Part shown: in pieces, positions 1 through 6,855 of the stretch
How positions within the stretch are numbered: position 1 is the first letter of the stretch
How the letters are laid out: every line of letters starts with the position of its first letter
Origin: W0P28-013 sp963658575
GTDB taxonomy: Bacteria > Bacteroidota > Bacteroidia > Bacteroidales > Paludibacteraceae
Direction of reading: 5' to 3'
Assembly: GCA_963658575.1 (NCBI GenBank)
Contig: CAVKQB010000049.1
Location: 1-16,790 of the forward strand
Length of the DNA stretch: 16,790 bases
Notes under the pieces: generated by a model
What the model was told of the DNA's origin: nothing
Seen by the model: the letters and a program-made list of their open reading frames with translations, nothing else
Databases searched by the model: none
Translations under genes and position numbers: made by a program

Positions 1-77
1 TGTGAGTAAGATTTACCAACGGTGCCGCTTTTTTTGAAAAACCTAAAAAATTCAACCAATCAACTCAATTTGGAATC

Positions 78-293
78 ATGAAAATCACACCCAAAGAGTG
101 TAAGCACAAGGAGTTCTTGAAAATTTGGGCGCACACGACCGATGCGAACAGCCTACGGGGCGCAATAATGCGCCGCTGCTTTGTGTCGCGCAATGTGTAT
201 TACAACTGGTTAAGTGGGCGCACCGAGATACCGCAACCCTGCCTGAATATCATCAAAACCATTTACAACGAACAAATAAACACACTATTATGA
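78..293 (+). CDS. Small helix-turn-helix-like DNA-binding protein
   Basis: This 71-residue basic protein probably binds DNA as an early regulator. The stretch at about residues 35-52 (VSRNVYYNWLSGRTEIP) has the look of a Cro/repressor recognition helix, with a serine-arginine start, a central tryptophan and a following turn. It is the first gene of the + strand early cluster. Its TGA stop overlaps the ATG of the next gene, so the two are translationally coupled. The start is the first ATG after a 70-base A/T-rich leader with no clear Shine-Dalgarno sequence, as is usual in Bacteroidetes. It could equally be an excisionase-like or copy-control protein. The HTH reading is from pattern only. Confidence 0.6.
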   Translation: MKITPKECKHKEFLKIWAHTTDANSLRGAIMRRCFVSRNVYYNWLSGRTEIPQPCLNIIKTIYNEQINTLL

Positions 294-529
294 TAGCCAA
301 AACAATCACAACGCTGAATGGCTACGCCGTACTGACCGACGACAAAAGTAGCCTAAACCCACTGGCCGACTATATCGACAGTTCGCCACTGTTCAATGTA
401 ACCGAAACCAGTTGGAACTTGGGCGCGCAACAGGGGTGTATCATACTGCATTACATAGGGCTGTACCCTGCCAATGTGGTGCGTATGATTGACGATTTGG
501 TGCTAAAATTTAACAACTCGAACCGATGA
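290..529 (+). CDS. Hypothetical 79-aa early protein
   Basis: I do not recognise this family. I chose the ATG at 290 because it overlaps the stop of the upstream gene as ATGA, and its own stop overlaps the start of the primase gene in the same way. Three coupled early genes therefore form one unit. A longer reading starting at 125 would lie almost wholly over the upstream gene and is unlikely. The protein is soluble and mixed alpha/beta, with no membrane segment. The alternation of beta-like stretches (around residues 5-16 and 46-57) with a C-terminal helix ending VVRMIDDLVLKF suggests a small compact domain. Position suggests a replication accessory role, which is only an inference. Confidence 0.7.
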   Translation: MIAKTITTLNGYAVLTDDKSSLNPLADYIDSSPLFNVTETSWNLGAQQGCIILHYIGLYPANVVRMIDDLVLKFNNSNR

Positions 530-3303
530 AACAGAAAATTTTGGACGCTACACACGGCGGCCTCGACATAATTCTCTACTACTACCCACAGGCGCGCGAG
601 TGTGTCGATGGGCGTGCCAAAGCCTTCAAGATGCGCCCGTCGGAGCGTACAGCAAGCGCATGTATCAAACAGTTTAACGGCGTGTGGCGTGTAACCGATT
701 TTGGCGATGGCGGCACAGCGTTAAGCCCGTTCGATATTGCCATGCGCGCCGAATGTTTGCCGTTCAGCCAAACGCTTTTTCTGTTGGCCGACCGCTACGG
801 AGTGGACAACCGCATATCGGCCGAGATAAACAAGCCAAAGATAAGCCACCGCCAAGCAAAAGCAGACGAAAAGGAGGGCGATTTTTCGTATAAAGCCAAA
901 GCCACTCCCACGGCTGGCGAATTGGCAGTGATGGGCGCATTTGTAAAGGCTACCACCATGGAACACTATAACTATTTTGCGCTCGAAAGTTACACCATCA
1001 CCAAGGCTGACACCAACGGCACACTGAAAACAACCATCTTTGAAAGCACCGACACCTACCCTATATTTATGCATGATTGCGGCGAATTTCAAAAGATATA
1101 CAAGCCGCTCGAATACAATAAGGCGTACCGTTTTTTCTATCGTGGCACGAAACCCAAAAACTACATCAACGGACTGACCGAACTGCGCTGCGCCTACGAC
1201 AAACTGGTAGAGAGCGAAGAGTGGAAAGACGACGAAAGCCCCACAAAAGGCAAAAAGAAACTGCCCGAAGCCATCTTTTGCAGCGGCGAACGCGACGCGC
1301 TCAACATTGCAGGTTTGGGCTACTTTCCGCTGTGGCTCAACAGCGAAACGGCCATGCTCGACGAACGAGATTTTGCCGAAATACAGCACATGGTCGAAAA
1401 AGTGTATAACATTCCCGACATCGACGACACAGGCATACGCCGTGGGCGCGAACTGGCATTGCGCTACTTGGACATCTACACTGTGGAACTGCCCGAATGG
1501 CTGAAACAGTACAAAGACAATCGTGGTCGCCCACGCAAAGACCTGCGCGACTTTTTGGAACTGCGCCCCTACAACGGCGAATTTATCAAATTACTGAACA
1601 ATGCGCCACAGTGCAAGTTTTGGCGTGTAGAAGAAACCGAAAAAGGCACAAAAACAAACATCAATACGGCGCATCTGCTCTGGTTTTTGCGCTGCAATGG
1701 GTTTGCCAAAATTACCGACAAAGTGTCGCACGAAGACAAATATATTCGCATCATCGACTATCGTGTGGAAGAATACACACCCAAACAGATACGCGGTTTT
1801 GTAAAAGCCGATTTGGAACAGCGCATGGTCGGCACCGAGGTGGTCAATCTTTACCTAAACTCGAAGCGCACAGGCGTATCGTTGGCCGACGATTTGCGCA
1901 CGGCCGATATAAGTTTTGTAAAAAACACACACAACAGCCGCACATTCTTTTTCGAAAACAAGTGCGTAACCGTATATGCCGACCGCATCGAGGAGCAACA
2001 CAACAGCGACACCAAAGCCTACACATGGGCAGAGAACATATCGCCGCACCATTTCAAATTGCTCGACCCTGCCTTTCGCATCACCGCCAACGCCAGCGGC
2101 GTGCAACAACTCGACATGTTGAACACCGACAGCCACTTTGCACGCTTTCTGATAAACGCTAGCCGCATCTATTGGCGCGAAGAGTTTGAAAACCGTATCA
2201 GCACCGTAGCCGAAGAAAACGAAGCCTATGCGCGCGATTTCAAATTCAACCTTTTCGGCGAACGCCTTACCTTCGACGAGAAAGTGGAACAGGCACGCCA
2301 TTTTGTAAACAAAGTCTATACGCTTGGCTACATTCTGCACCGTTTCAAATTCGATAGCAAAAGTATGGCCGTGTGGATTATGGAAAACAAACTCACCGAC
2401 GAAGACGAAAGCGCAGGCGGTTCGGGCAAATCGTTTTTTCTGAAAGCCATCAAAAAATTAGCTCTTTCGTCGATTGTTACCTTGCAGGGGCGCGACCGCA
2501 AAAGCACCGAAAACAAACACCTGCTCGACCGCGTTTCATCGAACACCGACCTGCTGCTCATCGACGATGCACACCGCTTTTTCGATTTCGACTTTTTCTA
2601 TACCATGATAACTGGCGAAACCACCATCAACCCAAAAGGCGGAAAATCGTTCGAAATTGCTTACGAGGACTCGCCCATCATGGCCATCACCTCCAACTTC
2701 CCACCACCCAACGACGACGGCAGCACCATGCGCCGTATGCTCAATGTGGTATTTTCGGACTACTACCACCAAAAAACGCCCACAAACGACTACCGCGAAA
2801 GTCGCTCGATATACGACGATTTCGGCTATGATATATTCGGTGTGGAGTACCGCGAAGAGTGGTACAACCAAGACATCAATTTTATGCTCAACTGCTTGCA
2901 GTTCTACCTATCGACCATACCCTACAAAGGCGTGTTCCAGCCGCCGATGGAGAATGTGATAAAGCGCATCAACATTGCCAAGATGGGCAATTCGTTCAAA
3001 GACTGGGCTGAGGGTTTTTTCTCGCCCGATGGCGACAACCTGAATGTGTTGCTCAACCGTGCGGAAGTGTTCAACCGTTTCAAACTCGACACAGGCAACA
3101 ACAACTGGAAGATGCAACGTTTTACAAAAGCCCTGCAAGCCTTTGTAGCCAACAGCGATTATATCGACGAACTGAACCCAAAGGAACTGCTAAACAAACA
3201 GAGCCGCCTCTTACGCAAGAGCGGCACGCAGAAAATCGAATGTATCTATCTGCACGAGATAGGCAAGCCGATAAACAACAATTTCAAAGACTTTTACGAA
3301 TAG
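526..3303 (+). CDS. TOPRIM primase fused to SF3-type helicase
   Basis: This 925-residue protein is the replication initiator and primase-helicase of the element. The N-terminus (about 1-95) resembles a DnaG-type DNA-binding domain that has lost the usual zinc-binding cysteines, keeping the FKMRPSERTAS and DFGDGG signatures. A TOPRIM catalytic core follows: the acidic residue is E255 in FCSGERDA and the DxD pair is D298/D300 in PDIDD. The C-terminal half is an SF3/D5-like ATPase with Walker A GGSGKS at about 631-636, Walker B LLLIDDAH at about 676-683, and a downstream SPIMAITSNFPPP motif like the SF3 sensor region. No DNA polymerase is present in the window, so a host polymerase presumably extends the primers. 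It overlaps the upstream gene by ATGA and is followed by a strong terminator. Phage/plasmid D5-family primases are the closest known parallel. Confidence 0.9.
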   Translation: MKQKILDATHGGLDIILYYYPQARECVDGRAKAFKMRPSERTASACIKQFNGVWRVTDFGDGGTALSPFDIAMRAECLPFSQTLFLLADRYGVDNRISAEINKPKISHRQAKADEKEGDFSYKAKATPTAGELAVMGAFVKATTMEHYNYFALESYTITKADTNGTLKTTIFESTDTYPIFMHDCGEFQKIYKPLEYNKAYRFFYRGTKPKNYINGLTELRCAYDKLVESEEWKDDESPTKGKKKLPEAIFCSGERDALNIAGLGYFPLWLNSETAMLDERDFAEIQHMVEKVYNIPDIDDTGIRRGRELALRYLDIYTVELPEWLKQYKDNRGRPRKDLRDFLELRPYNGEFIKLLNNAPQCKFWRVEETEKGTKTNINTAHLLWFLRCNGFAKITDKVSHEDKYIRIIDYRVEEYTPKQIRGFVKADLEQRMVGTEVVNLYLNSKRTGVSLADDLRTADISFVKNTHNSRTFFFENKCVTVYADRIEEQHNSDTKAYTWAENISPHHFKLLDPAFRITANASGVQQLDMLNTDSHFARFLINASRIYWREEFENRISTVAEENEAYARDFKFNLFGERLTFDEKVEQARHFVNKVYTLGYILHRFKFDSKSMAVWIMENKLTDEDESAGGSGKSFFLKAIKKLALSSIVTLQGRDRKSTENKHLLDRVSSNTDLLLIDDAHRFFDFDFFYTMITGETTINPKGGKSFEIAYEDSPIMAITSNFPPPNDDGSTMRRMLNVVFSDYYHQKTPTNDYRESRSIYDDFGYDIFGVEYREEWYNQDINFMLNCLQFYLSTIPYKGVFQPPMENVIKRINIAKMGNSFKDWAEGFFSPDGDNLNVLLNRAEVFNRFKLDTGNNNWKMQRFTKALQAFVANSDYIDELNPKELLNKQSRLLRKSGTQKIECIYLHEIGKPINNNFKDFYE

Positions 3304-3322
3304 CCACACAAACGCTATAAGC

Positions 3323-3360
3323 AAGCGGTCGGGAGCGCTACAAAACGCCCCGACCGCTTT
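3323..3360 (+). terminator. Rho-independent-type terminator after the primase gene
   Basis: A perfect 11-bp inverted repeat (arms 3323-3333 and 3349-3359) with a 15-base loop lies 20 bases after the primase stop. The T-run is short (TTT), so it may also stabilise the 3' end of the mRNA. It separates the early unit from the control region. Confidence 0.75.
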
Positions 3361-3437
3361 CGTGTGTAGCCCTGCCATCGGCGGGGAAATTGCCGGCGCA
3401 TCGCCGCTCCCCTTTAACCCCTTATTTTCTCCGAAAA

Positions 3438-3455
3438 TTTTGTACCTTTTGTACC
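3438..3455 (-). repeat. Two tandem TTTTGTACC boxes (inverted copies of the iteron)
   Basis: TTTTGTACC occurs twice head to tail with a 9-base period. It is the reverse complement of the GGTACAAAA core repeated at 3493-3535, so the two arrays face each other across about 37 A/T-rich bases. Confidence 0.8.
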
Positions 3456-3492
3456 ATATTTTATAAAATACTGATACTCAACAAATTAAGTA

Positions 3493-3535
3493 GGGTACAA
3501 AAAGGGTACAAAAAGGGTACAAAAGGGGAACAAAA
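3493..3535 (+). repeat. Tandem GGGTACAAAAA repeats, 11-bp period
   Basis: Three near-identical copies (3493-3503, 3504-3514, 3515-3524) and one degenerate copy (3525-3535) run head to tail. The period is about one helical turn, so a bound protein would sit on one face of the DNA. They lie about 50 bases upstream of a strong promoter and downstream of inverted copies. Operator or replication iterons are both possible. Confidence 0.85.
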
Positions 3536-3580
3536 CTAAATTTCGCCGCTGCATTTTTCGTAAAAATACGACTCTTTTAT

Positions 3581-3612
3581 TTTTGCACGCTGCAAACAAG
3601 GGCGTAATTTTG
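3581..3612 (+). promoter_or_regulatory. Bacteroidetes-type promoter for the 3652-5919 operon
   Basis: TTTTG at 3581-3585 and TAATTTTG at 3605-3612 are separated by exactly 19 bases. This matches the -33 TTTG / -7 TAnnTTTG consensus of the Bacteroidetes primary sigma factor. The predicted start of transcription is about 3619, giving a leader of about 33 bases before the ATG at 3652. The GGTACAAAA array lies just upstream. Confidence 0.8.
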
Positions 3613-3651
3613 CAGAAAAGTAGTTGAAACAACACACTAAACACAAAAAAT

Positions 3652-4341
3652 ATGGCAATCACAAAATCTTTCCGCCCGTCCGACGATGATGCAGCACTCT
3701 TTGCATCGCTTTTCGATGGACAAAACCTGACCACCAGTGAACAATTTCACGCATTGGTTACTGCTATGGCAGCACAACGCAACGGCCAACAAGCCGAGTG
3801 CGTAAACAACGAAACGGCAGAGCGTTTACAACAGATAGAACAGGTTGTAAACACCATTGCCAAAGAGTACGAAACCGACCCAGAAAAACTACTCGAAACA
3901 TGCCGCGTTTACAAACAACGCTTCGTCGATTTGCAAGCCGAAACGGAGCGTTTACAAAGCGTAAACGCCGACCTGTCTACAAGTGTAAACGAGTTGCAAA
4001 CGCGTGTAAACGGGTTGCAGACAACCATGTCTACACTGTCTACAACCCTGAAAACAGATGTAAACACCCTGCAAACAGGTGTAATCAACGGTGTAATCAC
4101 CATTGGTTTACAACCGTTTACGCGTAAACTGCTCGATTTGACTGTGCAACGACTGGCTGAACGCTACAAAAAAGAGGTGTCGGCCGAACAGATTTTGTCT
4201 GATATGTTCATACGCTACACCGTATTTCAATATACGCAGTGGTTTTATCCGTTTGTAATCAGCAACCGCGAAATCGTCGAAATCGTCAATGAATACAACC
4301 CCGAAATCACCACCATCGGGCAAGTGCGCAAATTGTTTTGA
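3652..4341 (+). CDS. Coiled-coil protein, possibly DNA-binding (KfrA-like architecture)
   Basis: I do not recognise a named family. The 229-residue protein has an N-terminal helical part with DDDAALFASLF, then a long coiled coil at about 52-140. That coil contains short repeats (SVNELQT, RVNGLQT, DVNTLQT) with valine/leucine in a and d positions. A globular C-terminal part at about 150-229 ends in EIVNEYNPEITTIGQVRKLF. It is the first gene after the promoter at 3581-3612. Its coding DNA is packed with GTAAAC motifs (see the repeat entry). A small globular head with a long coil recalls KfrA-type plasmid proteins that bind their own control region, but this is only an analogy. A structural or scaffold role is also open. 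Confidence 0.6.
   Translation: MAITKSFRPSDDDAALFASLFDGQNLTTSEQFHALVTAMAAQRNGQQAECVNNETAERLQQIEQVVNTIAKEYETDPEKLLETCRVYKQRFVDLQAETERLQSVNADLSTSVNELQTRVNGLQTTMSTLSTTLKTDVNTLQTGVINGVITIGLQPFTRKLLDLTVQRLAERYKKEVSAEQILSDMFIRYTVFQYTQWFYPFVISNREIVEIVNEYNPEITTIGQVRKLF
3802..4129. repeat. Cluster of GTAAAC/GTTTAC hexamers inside a coding region
   Basis: I count twelve copies on either strand, starting at 3802, 3824, 3847, 3907, 3950, 3961, 3985, 4006, 4060, 4106, 4116 and 4124. Many extend to a tGTAAACr or GCGTTTACAA form. They occur in different codon phases (VN, RLQ and RVYK readings), so the protein repeats alone do not explain them. Further single copies follow at 4462, 4738, 5005 and 5579. The cluster may be a protein-binding array for partition, packaging or replication. 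Confidence 0.7.
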
Positions 4342-4343
4342 AC

Positions 4344-4631
4344 ATGGACAAACTCGATTTTTCGACCAAAATGAAACTGGCGGCGGTGAAACCGCTACTG
4401 CCGATGGTGCGCCCATCGGCACAAAAGTTTTTCGATACGCTACTCGCCGACACACTCACCCGTTTACAGATAGAACAGGGCGAAGTGCAGGCCGCACTGG
4501 TATGTTTCAGCGCAGGCAATGGCGAAATACTTTTTTGCGCTACCGCACTCGATGCCGACAACCGCATCGTGCGCATTGTGGAACAGCGCACACTCGACGA
4601 CCTAATGAAAACCATAACCTCTATTTTTTAA
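4344..4631 (+). CDS. Hypothetical 95-aa protein
   Basis: I do not recognise this family. The ATG at 4344 lies two bases after the stop of the coiled-coil gene. An upstream TTG start would add two residues and is less likely. The N-terminal 45 residues are helical and basic (KMKLAAVKPLLPMVRPSAQKF), and the C-terminal half is beta-rich (AALVCFSAGNGEILFCAT, then RIVRIVEQRTLDDLM). No transmembrane segment is evident. It sits between the coiled-coil gene and the packaging ATPase in one tight operon, so a role in genome handling or assembly is plausible. Confidence 0.7.
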   Translation: MDKLDFSTKMKLAAVKPLLPMVRPSAQKFFDTLLADTLTRLQIEQGEVQAALVCFSAGNGEILFCATALDADNRIVRIVEQRTLDDLMKTITSIF

Positions 4632-4635
4632 TCGT

Positions 4636-5142
4636 ATGCTACAAAATTTGATGAAACAACCGCAAGCCGAAACCACCCAAACGCCAGTGGAAAACGACGG
4701 CAACTACCACTTTTTTACAGGCGAAATGAACGACTTTGTAAACGAAATGGCCGAAGAAAAAGAGGATATGGGTATTCCTGTGGACGATACGCCCGACGAA
4801 GAACCCGAAGCCACGCAGCCCGAACCGCCAGTGTCGGCGCGCGGGCGCAAACTCTCGGCGCAATTTGTGGCACGCATGGCCGACGGCCTATTTTCGCACA
4901 CGTTGCAATTTGTGGCGAAAGAGGACAGCAACGCCCGATTCTCGCGCATGAAAGATGAGATGATGGACGATTTTATCGACGCCATCGACTACTATTGCCA
5001 ACAGGTAAACGGCGAAATACCTCCATCGATGATGATAGTGGTATGTGTGGTGATGATGTATGGCATACAGATACCCGATGCGCTGCGCCTACGCAAACAG
5101 CACGAACTCGAAGATAAAGCCGAACAGGACGATGAACGATAA
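4636..5142 (+). CDS. Hypothetical acidic protein next to the packaging ATPase
   Basis: This 168-residue protein has no family I can name. The first 65 residues are acidic and proline-rich (EEKEDMG, PDEEPEATQPEPP) and probably disordered. A helical domain at about 72-125 is followed by a short strongly hydrophobic stretch at about 131-146 (MMIVVCVVMMYGI), which may be a membrane segment or a buried helix. The tail is charged (KQHELEDKAEQDDER). The last 11 bases overlap the start of the ATPase gene in another frame, so the two proteins are likely made in fixed ratio. It could help anchor or load the ATPase at a vertex. That is inferred from position only. Confidence 0.65.
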   Translation: MLQNLMKQPQAETTQTPVENDGNYHFFTGEMNDFVNEMAEEKEDMGIPVDDTPDEEPEATQPEPPVSARGRKLSAQFVARMADGLFSHTLQFVAKEDSNARFSRMKDEMMDDFIDAIDYYCQQVNGEIPPSMMIVVCVVMMYGIQIPDALRLRKQHELEDKAEQDDER

Positions 5143-5725
5143 CCCCACATACGCCGTCGGTCGCCGTGCCAAATGCATCTGCCTCATAGGAGCAAACGGT
5201 ACAGGCAAAAGCACGCTGGCCGTTACACTCATGAACCGACAGCCGCGCGGACTGATACTGCTGCCATCGTTCGACAATTGGGCGATGCAGTTTGCTCCGT
5301 GCGCCTGCGCCCGCAAAAGCGATTTCGACTTTGTAGGCATACGCCACCGCATCATGGACAGCGGCAACATTGCCGCGTTCGACGCTATCTATAAGCACTT
5401 TACCGACGGCCTGCTCGTATGCGACGACCCACTGACCTACACACCAAAAAATCTCGAAGACCACCCCCTAAAAAAGATACTCGGCCGCCGGCGACAAATG
5501 CGCTGCGATGTGCTTTTTATGGCGCACTCGTTTATGCGGCTGCCACCCATGTTTTTCAGTTATGTAACCGATTATGTCGTTTACAACACCGACTTGGGCG
5601 ATGTCGATAAGCGCAAAACCGACCTAGGGCAGCACTACGCCAAAATTCGCCAAATGGTGCAAAACGCCAACCGTGCCGCTGCACAGAACCCACACTATTG
5701 CGAAATTTACAAAACAGGACTATGA
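5132..5725 (+). CDS. Genome-packaging ATPase (FtsK/HerA, A32/PRD1 P9-like)
   Basis: This 197-residue P-loop ATPase is the best marker for a tailless phage. Walker A is GANGTGKST at residues 20-28, Walker B is GLLVCDD at 93-99, and a polar AHS sensor motif stands at 131-133 after VLFM. A run of arginines (GRRRQMR, about 118-124) could supply an arginine finger. The compact size matches A32/P9-type packaging ATPases of double-jelly-roll viruses (about 200-230 residues), not the large terminases of tailed phages. The ATG at 5132, overlapping the upstream gene by 11 bases, is preferred to the longer frame from 5060, because the P-loop then sits about 20 residues from the N-terminus. Zot-like proteins of filamentous phages are the main alternative, but those normally carry a membrane segment, which is absent here. 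Confidence 0.75.
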   Translation: MNDNPTYAVGRRAKCICLIGANGTGKSTLAVTLMNRQPRGLILLPSFDNWAMQFAPCACARKSDFDFVGIRHRIMDSGNIAAFDAIYKHFTDGLLVCDDPLTYTPKNLEDHPLKKILGRRRQMRCDVLFMAHSFMRLPPMFFSYVTDYVVYNTDLGDVDKRKTDLGQHYAKIRQMVQNANRAAAQNPHYCEIYKTGL

Positions 5726-5919
5726 CCCTTTACCGCGCCATGTACAAATACGAACTGGCCGCAGCCGCTGGTGTCAGCCGCACCACCTTCCGCCGATGGC
5801 TGCTCACCGACCGCGCACAACTCGAACGCTTAGGCTGCTCGCTGAACTGCCACCTATTGAATCCTGCCTCCGTCAAATTTTTGTGCGAAAAATATGTTAT
5901 AGATATAGATATTGTGTAA
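5722..5919 (+). CDS. Small HTH protein (Bacteroidetes phage type)
   Basis: This 65-residue protein has a clear helix-turn-helix: YELAAAAGVSRTTFRRWL at about residues 9-26 when read from the ATG at 5722. It ends with a short domain (LNPASVKFLCEKYVIDIDIV). Short proteins of this design are frequent in Bacteroidetes mobile elements. The start overlaps the stop of the ATPase gene as ATGA, so it is coupled to it and is the last gene of that operon. It may control the virion operon or the repeats at 6021-6055 downstream. Which site it binds cannot be read from sequence. Confidence 0.75.
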   Translation: MTLYRAMYKYELAAAAGVSRTTFRRWLLTDRAQLERLGCSLNCHLLNPASVKFLCEKYVIDIDIV

Positions 5920-5937
5920 ATTTCGGCATAATTTTTG

Positions 5938-5945
5938 TACCTTTG
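5938..5945 (+). promoter_or_regulatory. Possible -7 element (TACCTTTG)
   Basis: TACCTTTG matches the Bacteroidetes -7 consensus, but no TTTG lies at the right distance upstream; the nearest TTG at 5912-5914 is 23 bases away. If active, it would give a transcript of only about 60 bases ending at the terminator at 5986-6014. Confidence 0.35.
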
Positions 5946-5985
5946 CCGATGTAATTAAGAACTAATCCAACATATCCCACACTCC

Positions 5986-6014
5986 ACGCTCCCGACCTTT
6001 CGGGGGCGTTTTTT
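5986..6014 (+). terminator. Rho-independent terminator after the packaging operon
   Basis: A 9-bp stem (5986-5994 with 6001-6009, one T-G pair) closes a 6-base loop and runs straight into TTTTTT at 6009-6014. This is a standard strong terminator. Confidence 0.9.
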
Positions 6015-6020
6015 GTGCCT

Positions 6021-6055
6021 AATTGCGCACAATCGAAAAGAATTGCGCACAATCG
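6021..6055 (+). repeat. 15-bp direct repeat, two copies 20 bp apart
   Basis: AATTGCGCACAATCG occurs at 6021-6035 and 6041-6055. The 20-bp period is about two helical turns, and each copy holds an imperfect dyad (TTGcGCACAA). TTGTGC at the end of the terminator T-run adds an inverted half-site. They lie upstream of the TATCTTTG element and look like an operator. Confidence 0.75.
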
Positions 6056-6089
6056 CGCCAAACTCGCCCACCGCATTTTTGCGTTGTCG

Positions 6090-6127
6090 TATCTTTGCAC
6101 CGTGTTCTTAAAACAGACACGGTTTTT
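6090..6127 (+). promoter_or_regulatory. -7 element TATCTTTG with a leader hairpin
   Basis: TATCTTTG at 6090-6097 is a perfect -7 element, but no good -33 box is seen at the usual spacing, so activation from the direct repeats upstream may be needed. Directly after it, ACCGTGT (6099-6105) pairs with ACACGGT (6117-6123), and TTTTT follows. The hairpin could end short transcripts or protect the 5' end of the mRNA for the gene at 6131. Confidence 0.55.
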
Positions 6128-6130
6128 ATT

Positions 6131-6337
6131 ATGGCAAAGAAAAAAGGCAAAAAACTTACTGCAAAGGAACTGAAACGCATCACGCAGGTTGCCAAGGCTG
6201 AACGCCAGCGCAGCGGTGTGAAAAGCGTCGAAAAAGTTGTGCATTACAACATGAAATGGCACGACGCTATTCGCAAAGCAAGCCGCAAAGTGCTTGCCGA
6301 GCGCAAAACGAAACAAACACGCATACGCTTTAAGTAG
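6131..6337 (+). CDS. Small highly basic protein, likely nucleic-acid binding
   Basis: The product has 68 residues and is dominated by lysine and arginine (MAKKKGKKLTAKELKR at the start, RKVLAERKTKQTRIRFK at the end). No membrane segment or zinc motif is visible. I chose the ATG at 6131, not an earlier in-frame start at 6023, because the promoter and leader hairpin fill the intervening DNA. It could be a genome-condensing virion protein, a small regulator, or a ribosome- or RNA-binding protein. It stands as a single gene between two regulatory stretches, with its own promoter, which suggests separate control. A weak 4-bp hairpin and T8 run (6326-6356) follows it. Confidence 0.65.
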   Translation: MAKKKGKKLTAKELKRITQVAKAERQRSGVKSVEKVVHYNMKWHDAIRKASRKVLAERKTKQTRIRFK

Positions 6338-6618
6338 CGCAAAGGATATTTTTTTTAGTTAAAAACTTGTGAATACCTCCTTTTACTCTTTCTCCTTAAC
6401 CCCCAAACCCCCAAGCGAAGGCGAAATATGAAGAAAACACGAGGAACAGGAATGACCTAAAATGTTTTTTTCCGGCGAAAGCCTTAGTCGATAGCGGTAA
6501 AGAATAAAAGCAGGTTCGGACACCCTGACGCGGACAAGGAGGTGCCCATTGGCACCTCCCCCGTGTACGCAGGGAACAAAAAAAAGAAACAGTTTATTAA
6601 CCCATAAAAACGACAAAT
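6338..6618 (+). other. Gene-free structured leader of the virion operon
   Basis: I see no credible gene here. A 10-codon ATG frame at 6428 is too short to call. No TAnnTTTG promoter is present. The stretch has a GGC-GAAA-GCC tetraloop hairpin (6474-6483) and the long stem described in the next entry. It ends 45 bases before the first virion gene. It may carry a late promoter of a different type, a control RNA, or a packaging or origin signal. Confidence 0.5.
6523..6574 (+). promoter_or_regulatory. Long three-part hairpin upstream of the virion genes
   Basis: Three nested stems form one rod: 6523-6527 with 6570-6574, 6529-6533 with 6561-6565 (one G-T pair), and a perfect 9-bp stem 6538-6546 with 6551-6559 capped by CATT. 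The internal loops are asymmetric. No T-run follows on either strand, so it is not a simple terminator. A CCTCC tract upstream at about 6377-6382 could pair with the GGAGG arm in an alternative fold. Confidence 0.65.
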
Positions 6619-6798
6619 ATGTTCAACAAAACCTCAACCGTATGTGTGATGCTCGCCATCGCCATCGTTCTGATTATCTTCTTTGGACTGAAAAACGCAC
6701 CCAAAGCAACGACAACCACCACAACAACAACGAAGGCAGCAGCCGACAAGGCAGAAAAAGAAGACGAAAAAACAAACACAACTGAAAAAAAAAGTTGA
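6619..6798 (+). CDS. 59-aa single-TM protein with poly-threonine linker
   Basis: The frame is short but well formed: ATG at 6619, TGA at 6796-6798. Residues 7-23 (VCVMLAIAIVLIIFFGL) make one transmembrane helix. A run of eight threonines and a charged Lys/Glu tail (ADKAEKEDEKTN) follow. This is the layout of a minor virion membrane protein or a small phage coat-like peptide. It is the first gene of the virion operon, just upstream of the capsid candidate. Similar threonine linkers occur in two later membrane proteins of the same operon (9125 and 11705), which supports a shared role. The family is not recognised. Confidence 0.75.
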   Translation: MFNKTSTVCVMLAIAIVLIIFFGLKNAPKATTTTTTTTKAAADKAEKEDEKTNTTEKKS

Positions 6799-6855
6799 TT
6801 CGTCTGACTCCAACATTCAAAAACAAAAAAGCAACCACAAAAAACGACAACTAAA

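Larger units (their letters stand above)
3361..3540. other. Non-coding control / candidate replication-origin region
   Basis: No credible gene lies between the primase stop and 3652. The stretch holds a GC-rich hairpin (CGGCG/CGCCG arms 3394-3398 and 3402-3406, 3-base loop), then a sharp switch to A/T-rich DNA. That A/T-rich DNA contains an ATATTTTATAAAATA near-palindrome at about 3456-3470, flanked on both sides by GGTACAAAA repeats in opposite orientations. Hairpin plus iteron-like repeats plus an A/T-rich segment next to the initiator gene is the usual make-up of a plasmid or phage origin. It could instead be only an operator array for the promoter downstream. Confidence 0.45.

Noticed and set aside
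721..1389. 222-codon minus-strand open frame opposite the primase gene
   Set aside because: It lies wholly under the TOPRIM primase gene, has low-complexity Phe/Val/Ala-rich content typical of an antisense shadow, and has no promoter or partner genes.
1497..2162. 221-codon + frame inside the primase gene
   Set aside because: Its protein is rich in Arg, His, Gln and Thr and lacks any domain pattern; the overlapping primase frame is clearly real.
3438..3535. CRISPR array
   Set aside because: The repeats are 9-11 bases with no spacers, and no cas gene is present; they fit iterons or operators.
6428..6460. 10-codon upstream open frame in the virion leader
   Set aside because: It is too short and has no coding or spacing evidence to call it a gene; it is noted only as a possible leader peptide.
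6549..6785. 78-codon + frame starting in the leader hairpin
   Set aside because: It overlaps the better 59-codon membrane-protein gene at 6619, starts inside a stem-loop, and has a His/Asn/Arg-rich sequence without structure.
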